In this document: positions 1-4,367 of the stretch, piece after piece
Position numbering within the stretch: position 1 is the first letter of the stretch
How the letters are laid out: each line of letters begins with the position of its first letter
DNA from: JBBRUG01 sp038247995
GTDB taxonomy: Bacteria; Chloroflexota; Chloroflexia; Chloroflexales; Chloroflexaceae
DNA: 8,218 nucleotides
Direction of reading: 5' to 3'
NCBI GenBank assembly: GCA_038247995.1
Contig: JBBRUG010000282.1
Location: forward strand, 1-8,218
Position numbers and translations under genes: made by a program
Notes under the pieces: generated by a model
What the model was told of the DNA's origin: nothing
Database searches by the model: none
The model's input: only the letters and a program-made list of their open reading frames with translations

Positions 1-73
1 ATGCTGGGGAACCAGGTTTTTGATCGGTTTGTGTATAGAGTTTTTCTGTCGAAAATCTGGCATACTGCGCAGG

Positions 74-86
74 GGCGCGTCGCGCC
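74..86. promoter_or_regulatory. 13-bp palindrome in the leader of the DUF1801 gene
   Basis: GGCGCG and CGCGCC face each other around a single T, 28 bases before the start codon at 115. A possible -10 (CATACT, 61-66) lies just upstream, but no good -35 is visible. A repressor site or a small leader hairpin are both possible. In GC-rich DNA a palindrome of this size can arise by chance, so this is only a candidate. Confidence 0.2.
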
Positions 87-114
87 GCGCCGTAACGCGC
101 ATGAGGGGGCAACC

Positions 115-522
115 ATGGCTGAACTAAAAACAAAACCGATCGATCAGGATGTCGAGGAGTTCCTGGCAAGTATCGACGATGCGCAGAAGCAAGCCGACTC
201 CCGGACGATCACCGCATTGATGCAGGAGATCACCGGCGCGCCGCCCAAAATGTGGGGCGCGAACATTGTCGGTTTTGGCGACAAGCATTATCGTTATGCC
301 AGTGGTCGTGAAGGCGATTGGTTCATTGTGGGCTTTTCGCCGCGCAAGCAGAATCTTACGCTCTATCTGACCTATGGCTACGAGGAACACACCGACTTGC
401 TTGAGCGGCTGGGCAAACATTCAGTGGGCAAGGCGTGTCTCTACCTCAAGCGGTTAAGCGGAGTTGATCAGGACGTGCTGCGCGAATTGATCCAGCGTGC
501 CGTAGTTCAGGCTACAGCCTGA
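115..522 (+). CDS. DUF1801 domain-containing protein
   Basis: Small cytoplasmic protein of 135 residues filling one DUF1801 (YdhG-like) domain, whose biochemical role is not established. Family hallmarks are visible in order: an N-terminal helix starting around DVEEFLASI, the PPKMWG segment followed by IVGFG, the HYRYASGREGDW stretch, the VGFSPRKQNLTLYL strand pair, and near the C-terminus GKHSVGKACLYLKRL followed by a helix around DVLREL. The frame is open to base 1, but the ATG at 115 is the likely start: it has a strong GAGGGGG ribosome site about 5-6 bases upstream, and family homology begins only after it. There is no signal peptide or membrane segment. It stands alone, with the next downstream sequence being a gene remnant. 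Family assignment is strong; function is unknown. Confidence 0.88.
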   Translation: MAELKTKPIDQDVEEFLASIDDAQKQADSRTITALMQEITGAPPKMWGANIVGFGDKHYRYASGREGDWFIVGFSPRKQNLTLYLTYGYEEHTDLLERLGKHSVGKACLYLKRLSGVDQDVLRELIQRAVVQATA

Positions 523-570
523 TTTGCTGTTGGTTCACTATTTACAAGCCTTCGCTAAGCGCGCAGCGGC

Positions 571-774
571 GTGGGGTTATTTCAGGCCGCCCGCCTGCAG
601 GTTTCGGCGGCGCTGCCCAACCTGGTGATGCACGAATATCAGCACTCGATCTTCGACAAGAATCTGCGCTACTTCACCGGCGACATGGGCTGCACAGCGG
701 GACATTTCAGCTTGGCCAGCGGGCCGGGGCTTGGCGTCGAACCGCGCGAGGAGGTGTTTGAATATTGCATCTAG
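571..774 (+). pseudogene. C-terminal remnant of a mandelate racemase / sugar-acid dehydratase (enolase superfamily)
   Basis: An open stretch of about 67 codons reads like the extreme C-terminus of a mandelate racemase/muconate lactonizing enzyme family protein. It contains LQVSAALPNLVMHEYQHS (the barrel-end strand where many members carry ALHLAAAIPN...EY), then an insertion, then the family's closing signature GPGLGVEPREE, and a natural TAG stop at 772-774. Such enzymes are about 380-420 residues long; here the N-terminal capping domain, the metal-binding Asp/Glu residues and the catalytic barrel are all missing. The first codon is only a GTG with no ribosome site, and the 48 bases before it show no homology I can recognise. 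It is therefore a 3' stub left by a deletion or rearrangement. The exact substrate (gluconate, galactonate or another sugar acid) cannot be told from this piece. Confidence 0.65.
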
Positions 775-778
775 CCCC

Positions 779-807
779 TTGCCTCGCGGTGTGCTGCGTG
801 CTACGAT
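779..807 (+). promoter_or_regulatory. candidate sigma-70-type promoter for the M15 peptidase gene
   Basis: TTGCCT (779-784) and TACGAT (802-807) each match the consensus at four of six positions and are separated by exactly 17 bases. Transcription would start about 40 bases before the ATG at 847, giving a short leader that carries the ribosome site. The -35 begins just after the stop codon of the dehydratase stub. No experimental support. Confidence 0.35.
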
Positions 808-846
808 AGCCCGACGTAGCCTTCTGTAGCGCAGGTGAGGAGCCCA

Positions 847-2793
847 ATGAGCGACGAAGCGATCGGGGCCATTGAGATTGGGGCGGTGGATCGTGCCGGA
901 ACCACGCGTGAGGGACATAGCCCGGAACTGATTATTGTTGTCGATGATCCACAAAGTGCCGATTCGCTGGCGGCAGCCTACACCGCTGCCGATGCGCCAG
1001 TCGTTCCGCATTACCATGTGGCTCAGGATGGCACAGTACGCCGGTTTGTCGCCGATGATCGGGCCGGGCATGGGCTGGGCCTGGCCATTTACAACAGCCG
1101 GTGGCGCAATATTGATCGGATTGCGTTGAGTGTGCGCGTGGAACTGCCGGCCGGCGGCGATTATACCGACAGGCAGTTACAGGCGTTGCAGCGCGTGATC
1201 AGCGGCTTGCTCGCGCGCCATAACCTCGACGAAACGGCGCTCGGCATGATCGCCCCCGATGCTGAGCGCCGTTTGCGTATTCATCTATACCTGCCGCCGC
1301 CGCCGCCGCTGGAAAGCCAAGGCGACCTGCTCGGCGCAGCGCCGCTTGATGACGCCCAACGGCTGTATGCCTTCCTGCTGGGCGAGACGTGGAACAAGCG
1401 CACCGGCGAACCGCTCAAGCTGAACCAGGCCTTTCCGCTGCACGTTGCCAAGTTCAACCTCGGCGCGCCGTTAGCGCCCAACAAGGGCAGCCAGATTACG
1501 GCTGAGGGGCTGGCGCTCAACTTCCTCGTCTGCACCCGCGACACGATCTTCAATGTCGGCACCGACTATGCCGGTGTGCAGAGCATGCACCAGTTGATGA
1601 ATGGCGACGGCGACGAGATTCCGACGCAGGGTGTGGCGCGGGCGTTGTTGGAGGCCAGCTACGCCGCGTTGATCAAGGTGACCGAAAGCCGCCTTGGTCC
1701 GCTCAAGCACACCAAAACGCTCCGTCCCGATTGGCGCTTCCACCTCGTGGCGAAGAACGCCCCCTACGGCCCGCCACTGAGTGACAACTACGTGGTAACG
1801 GCAGCCGGCCAGCAGTATGCCTTCCAGGTCTTCGCCGGTGAAACGCTTTACACCCCAATGACCGATCAGGCTGGGGCGCTTTACCTTAGCCGCACCGATC
1901 CCGCCGATCCGGCGTATCACGATCTCTGGCGTGAAACCTACAAGTACGCCGGCGCAGCCTACGATCAGAACTCAGCCCATCACACCCGTGCCGTTGAGTT
2001 GCAAGTCGGCATGCCACTGACGGGGATGTACAACGCCGATTTCGAGGGCGTGCGCTACGCGATTCAGGTTTTCGGCTTTGATACGCTCTATGCCGGGCCC
2101 GATGAGCAGATCAAGCGCATGAGCGAATTGGCGAAGCCGCCGGAGGTAACGGCATGGGCGCCCAAACCGCCGAAGCCGGTGCCGCCGACGCCGCCGAACC
2201 CGCTGCCGCCGGTGGTCAATACGCCCGATGTTGGTGCACCGCGACCGGGCGACATCAACTGGCCGCCGCGCCCGAACTTCAATATTCTCACCGATACGAA
2301 CGGCGCCCGTGAGCAGGCGTTGGGGCGGATCACCTGGGTGCATACCAACGGCGACAATGTCCGGATCACCAACAACTGGGTGGCGGAGAATATTGTCGAT
2401 GTGACGATTCCACAATTGGCCAACATCCGCGGCGGTGGCGGCGGGAAGCTCAAGTTCCACCGGGTCGCCGCTGATCCGTTACGGCGGCTGTGGGCGGCCT
2501 GGGAAGCGGCCGGGTTGCTCAAATTTACCGTCACTTTTGATGGCGCGTGGGTGTCACGCACCATCCGCCGCAAGCCGACGGTGCTCTCGAATCATGCCTT
2601 TGGCACGGCATTTGATATGAATGCACAGTGGAATGGCCTGCTGAAAGTTGCTGCATTTGTCGGCCAGCAGGGTTCGGTGCGTGAACTGGTGTCGTTAGCG
2701 AATGCGCACGGTTTCTACTGGGGCGGGCATTGGAACTTCGACGGTCGAGGCGGATCGGACGGGATGCATTTTGAGTGGGCGGTGGCGCGGTAG
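847..2793 (+). CDS. multidomain peptidoglycan-targeting protein: amidase-like domain, triple repeat, M15 metallopeptidase
   Basis: 648 residues, probably a zinc D-Ala-D-Ala or L-Ala-D-Glu type peptidase acting on wall peptides. The C-terminal domain (about 480-648) is M15/VanY-like: SNHAFGTAFD gives the zinc ligands H583 and D590, GFYWGGHW follows, and DGMHFEW gives H641 and E643. Residues about 27-145 resemble amidase_2/PGRP folds (HYHVAQDGTV, RAGHG, IALSVRVEL, YTDRQLQALQ), but the usual first zinc His is Asp in VVDD and the final HxDIxPGRK motif is absent, so this part is probably non-catalytic. Between them are three diverged repeats (about 199-240, 299-340, 382-420) of the pattern PL...G..YA.QVF..DTLY, then a proline-rich linker (437-456). 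No signal peptide is visible, which is odd for a wall enzyme. ATG at 847 is chosen over the GTG at 835, because GGTGAGGAG (834-842) is then well placed. Confidence 0.85.
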   Translation: MSDEAIGAIEIGAVDRAGTTREGHSPELIIVVDDPQSADSLAAAYTAADAPVVPHYHVAQDGTVRRFVADDRAGHGLGLAIYNSRWRNIDRIALSVRVELPAGGDYTDRQLQALQRVISGLLARHNLDETALGMIAPDAERRLRIHLYLPPPPPLESQGDLLGAAPLDDAQRLYAFLLGETWNKRTGEPLKLNQAFPLHVAKFNLGAPLAPNKGSQITAEGLALNFLVCTRDTIFNVGTDYAGVQSMHQLMNGDGDEIPTQGVARALLEASYAALIKVTESRLGPLKHTKTLRPDWRFHLVAKNAPYGPPLSDNYVVTAAGQQYAFQVFAGETLYTPMTDQAGALYLSRTDPADPAYHDLWRETYKYAGAAYDQNSAHHTRAVELQVGMPLTGMYNADFEGVRYAIQVFGFDTLYAGPDEQIKRMSELAKPPEVTAWAPKPPKPVPPTPPNPLPPVVNTPDVGAPRPGDINWPPRPNFNILTDTNGAREQALGRITWVHTNGDNVRITNNWVAENIVDVTIPQLANIRGGGGGKLKFHRVAADPLRRLWAAWEAAGLLKFTVTFDGAWVSRTIRRKPTVLSNHAFGTAFDMNAQWNGLLKVAAFVGQQGSVRELVSLANAHGFYWGGHWNFDGRGGSDGMHFEWAVAR

Positions 2794-2840
2794 GGGTTGA
2801 GGCGATTACACCGGGCTGCGTCTGCGCGAATGGGCAACCG

Positions 2841-2870
2841 ATCCGCAGATTGCGCAGATGACGCAGATGA
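2841..2870. repeat. CGCAGATTG-type dispersed repeat, copy upstream of the dehydrogenase
   Basis: ATCCGCAGATTGCGCAGAT followed by GACGCAGATGA: a 9-base period built on CGCAGATNN. Bases 2841-2859 are identical to 3744-3762 on the other side of the dehydrogenase gene, and the first 15 bases also match 3712-3726. In one frame the period reads as Ala-Asp-Cys/Asp repeats, which explains the apparent small open frames here. They are not genes. Confidence 0.8.
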
Positions 2871-2877
2871 TGGGGCA

Positions 2878-2895
2878 GCCCTTCGACGGGCTCAG
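2878..2895. repeat. CCCTTCGACGGGCTCAG intergenic motif
   Basis: GCCCTTCGACGGGCTCAG contains a small stem (GCCC 2878-2881, GGGC 2888-2891) around a TTCGAC loop. Very similar CCTTCGACAAGCTCAGG motifs are, from general knowledge, scattered between genes in many bacterial genomes. Only one copy is in this window, so repeat status is recalled rather than shown. It lies directly before the dehydrogenase ribosome site region. Confidence 0.4.
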
Positions 2896-2932
2896 CCGCA
2901 GGGGATCAGGCGGCGGGCCTACGGAGAAGATC

Positions 2933-3697
2933 ATGCAGATTTCCGGCGCAGGCGTATTAGTTACCGGTGGCGCATCGGGGTTGGGCGCGGCGACGGCGCG
3001 GCGCCTGGCGGCGTTGGGCGCCAAGGTGACAATTGCCGACATGAATGTGGAAGCAGGCGCTGAAGTGGCGCAGGCGATCGGGACGGCGCGTTTTGTGCGC
3101 ACCGATGTCACCGATGAAGCGGCGTGCGCCGCAGCCGTCGCCGCCGCGGTTGAACATGGCAATGGGTTGCATGTGCTGGTCAACTGCGCCGGGATCGCCG
3201 TGGCCGAACGAATTCTGGGCAAAGCGGGGCATCACGATCTGGCGCGCTTTACCCAGGTGATCCGGATCAACCTGATCGGCACCTTCACCATGCTCATGCT
3301 GGCGGCCGAGGCGATGACGCCAAACACGCCGAACGACGAGGGCGAACGGGGCGTGATCATCAACACCGCTTCGGTGGCGGCCTTCGACGGGCAGATTGGG
3401 CAGGCGGCGTATGCGTCGGCGAAGGGCGGGGTAGCGGCGCTCACCCTGCCGGCGGCGCGTGAACTGGCCCGCAACGGCATCCGGGTGTGCAGCATTGCGC
3501 CGGGGATCTTCGATACCGCGATGCTGGCCGGCTTACCTGAGGCGGCGCGGGCCTCGCTCGGCGCGCAGGTACCCTTCCCGCCGCGCCTTGGACGCCCGGA
3601 GGAGTACGCCGCCCTGGCCCAGCACATCATCGAGAACCCGATGCTCAACGGCGAGACGATCCGCCTTGATGGGGCGATTCGCATGGCGCCGAAGTAG
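2933..3697 (+). CDS. SDR-family 3-hydroxyacyl-CoA dehydrogenase type 2-like (HSD17B10-like)
   Basis: 254-residue classical short-chain dehydrogenase, cytoplasmic, expected to oxidise 3-hydroxyacyl-CoA or related hydroxyl substrates with NAD+. Visible: cofactor motif TGGASGLG (11-18), D36 after the second strand (favours NAD over NADP), NCAG (84-87), and the catalytic set N113, S147, Y160, K164. It is recognisably the HSD17B10 branch: NCAGIAVA, RGVIINTASVAAF, GQAAYASAKGG, QVPFPPRLGRPEEYA and an ending of IRLDGAIRM-P are near-identical to my memory of the mitochondrial and bacterial type-2 enzymes. The frame opens at 2858, but those extra 25 residues are encoded by repeat sequence. The ATG at 2933 has GGAG at 2923-2926 and begins right at the Rossmann fold. 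The stop codon lies inside a palindrome half-copy. No partner beta-oxidation genes are adjacent, so the physiological substrate remains open. Confidence 0.9.
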   Translation: MQISGAGVLVTGGASGLGAATARRLAALGAKVTIADMNVEAGAEVAQAIGTARFVRTDVTDEAACAAAVAAAVEHGNGLHVLVNCAGIAVAERILGKAGHHDLARFTQVIRINLIGTFTMLMLAAEAMTPNTPNDEGERGVIINTASVAAFDGQIGQAAYASAKGGVAALTLPAARELARNGIRVCSIAPGIFDTAMLAGLPEAARASLGAQVPFPPRLGRPEEYAALAQHIIENPMLNGETIRLDGAIRMAPK

Positions 3698-3708
3698 GGG
3701 CGGGTCGC
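3694..3708. repeat. half-copy of the GTAGGGGCGGG palindrome, overlapping the dehydrogenase stop codon
   Basis: GTAGGGGCGGGTCGC is the exact reverse complement of 6373-6387, the right arm of the complete palindrome after phoX. The TAG stop of the dehydrogenase (3695-3697) is part of the repeat. The second arm is missing; the CGCAGATTG repeat takes over within a few bases. Confidence 0.7.
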
Positions 3709-3711
3709 AAC

Positions 3712-3770
3712 ATCCGCAGATTGCGCCGATTACGCCGAGCAGCATCCGCAGATTGCGCAGATTGCGCACA
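3712..3770. repeat. CGCAGATTG-type dispersed repeat, two copies downstream of the dehydrogenase
   Basis: Two copies of ATCCGCAGATTGCGC begin at 3712 and 3744, 32 bases apart. Each is followed by further 9-base units (CGCCGATTA; CAGATTGCG). With the copy at 2841 they bracket the dehydrogenase gene in direct orientation. The 9-base internal period suggests growth by slippage. Confidence 0.8.
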
Positions 3771-3800
3771 CGAACGCTGTTCCCACGTACGGCGTAATCG

Positions 3801-3957
3801 TTGGCCGAACAGTTGCAGCAGTGTGGGCTGCGCGCCAGCCAGACGGTGCTGCTGCATATGGCGATGCGCCGCTCCTGAAGTGCGCTTCTTCCGGCAACGC
3901 ACGCTGGTTGATTTCGCCGTGGCCTGGATGGAGCAGCACCGTGATCTTGCGCACTGA
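3801..3957 (+). pseudogene. internally deleted AAC(3)-family N-acetyltransferase remnant
   Basis: Two short pieces in different frames match the two ends of aminoglycoside 3-N-acetyltransferase-family proteins. From 3801 the sequence reads LAEQLQQCGLRASQTVLLHM, like the family's opening L..QLr.LGlr.Gd.V..H segment, and hits a TGA at 3876. Two frames over, from about 3871, it reads APEVRFFRQRTLVDFAVAWM then EQHRDLAH and a TGA at 3955-3957, like the family's closing R..d..dlV.FgveWlE.rh segment. The family is about 260-290 residues, so roughly 200 central residues, including the acetyl-CoA-binding and catalytic core, are gone. There is no start codon (TAA at 3795) and no ribosome site. It cannot make an active enzyme. 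Many chromosomal family members are not resistance genes, so no resistance role is implied. Assignment rests on two short matches. Confidence 0.55.
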
Positions 3958-4032
3958 GCAGAATGATCGCGCCAATGCGCACACTGACCTAGAGCACTGA
4001 GCACCACGATTGAGCCGCTGAGCAACTGAGCC
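3953..4032. repeat. scattered CTGAGC octamers
   Basis: ACTGAGCA (3953-3960), ACTGAGCA (3996-4003), GCTGAGCA (4017-4024) and ACTGAGCC (4025-4032) are four near-identical octamers in 80 bases. The first supplies the stop codon of the acetyltransferase remnant. They are followed by GCTCGCTGCGCTCGC (4037-4051), itself a short direct repeat of GCTCGC. No coding function is seen. Confidence 0.55.
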
Positions 4033-4080
4033 GCGTGGCTCGCTGCGCTCGCGTCGTCCTGATGCGGGCTCAATGGTGCT
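4000..4080. repeat. imperfect inverted repeat, 14-17 bp arms
   Basis: AGCACCACGATTGAGCC (4000-4016) pairs with GGCTCAATGGTGCT (4067-4080) except for a three-base ACG bulge in the left arm. The arms enclose 50 bases of CTGAGC and GCTCGC repeats. It could be a hairpin end of the dead upstream gene, or a degenerate small non-autonomous element; no target-site duplication is evident. Confidence 0.55.
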
Positions 4081-4125
4081 GCCCGCGGCTATAAGGTGGC
4101 GTAGTACGTGCTGTCCTTAATTATT

Positions 4126-4154
4126 TTGTCGTCGCTGCTTAACCTGCCGATAAT
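4126..4154 (+). promoter_or_regulatory. candidate promoter for phoX
   Basis: TTGTCG (4126-4131) and GATAAT (4149-4154) are separated by 17 bases; the -10 matches five of six consensus positions and the -35 four of six. It lies in the most AT-rich part of the gap (about 4110-4170). It would give a leader of roughly 205 bases before the phoX ATG. No convincing Pho box (repeated CTTTCAT-like units) is seen around it. Confidence 0.35.
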
Positions 4155-4367
4155 CTGTAGACCGTTTCGGCTTAATCCGCTCCCCGTATGATGCAAGCGT
4201 TCCAGGCGTCTCAGTAAAGTGAATGAGTCGGATTGCGCCTGCTCTACAGCCGCCGAATCCGCGCACGTTCGTGCGAATCGGACGTGATTGGACGTATGCG
4301 CTGCCGTGCTGCGCGGCGCTCTGGAACACTGTGCACCCGTAATGTTGCTGGATAGGAGAGCGTCTGC
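4155..4367 (+). other. long non-coding leader of phoX with a 14-bp palindrome
   Basis: No gene is seen here. The stretch holds a palindrome, CGCACG TT CGTGCG (4262-4275), closely followed by two spaced copies of GGACGT (4280-4285 and 4290-4295), and ends with the phoX ribosome site AGGAGAG (4354-4360). The palindrome could be an operator or a small RNA hairpin. I do not recognise a riboswitch. Confidence 0.35.

Noticed and set aside
1..114. Extension of the DUF1801 protein to base 1
   Set aside because: Those 38 codons show no family similarity, and a clear ribosome site precedes the ATG at 115.
2794..2860. Start of a GNAT acetyltransferase (reading LRLREWATDPQIAQM)
   Set aside because: Half of the reading is the dispersed repeat, there is no start or ribosome site, and it runs into the dehydrogenase; similarity is too short to support.
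2858..2932. Upstream start for the dehydrogenase giving 25 extra residues
   Set aside because: The extra codons come from the CGCAGATTG and CTTCGACGGGCTCAG repeats, and the ATG at 2933 has its own ribosome site and starts at the Rossmann fold.
2797..3063. Small arginine/aspartate-rich protein
   Set aside because: It is a translation of repeat sequence followed by an out-of-frame reading of the dehydrogenase gene.
3801..3957. Functional aminoglycoside resistance gene
   Set aside because: Only the two ends remain, in different frames, with no start codon and no catalytic core.
3721..3957. Intact 78-residue gene
   Set aside because: The first part is CGCAGATTG repeat and only the last 28 residues resemble a protein family, as the end of a broken gene.
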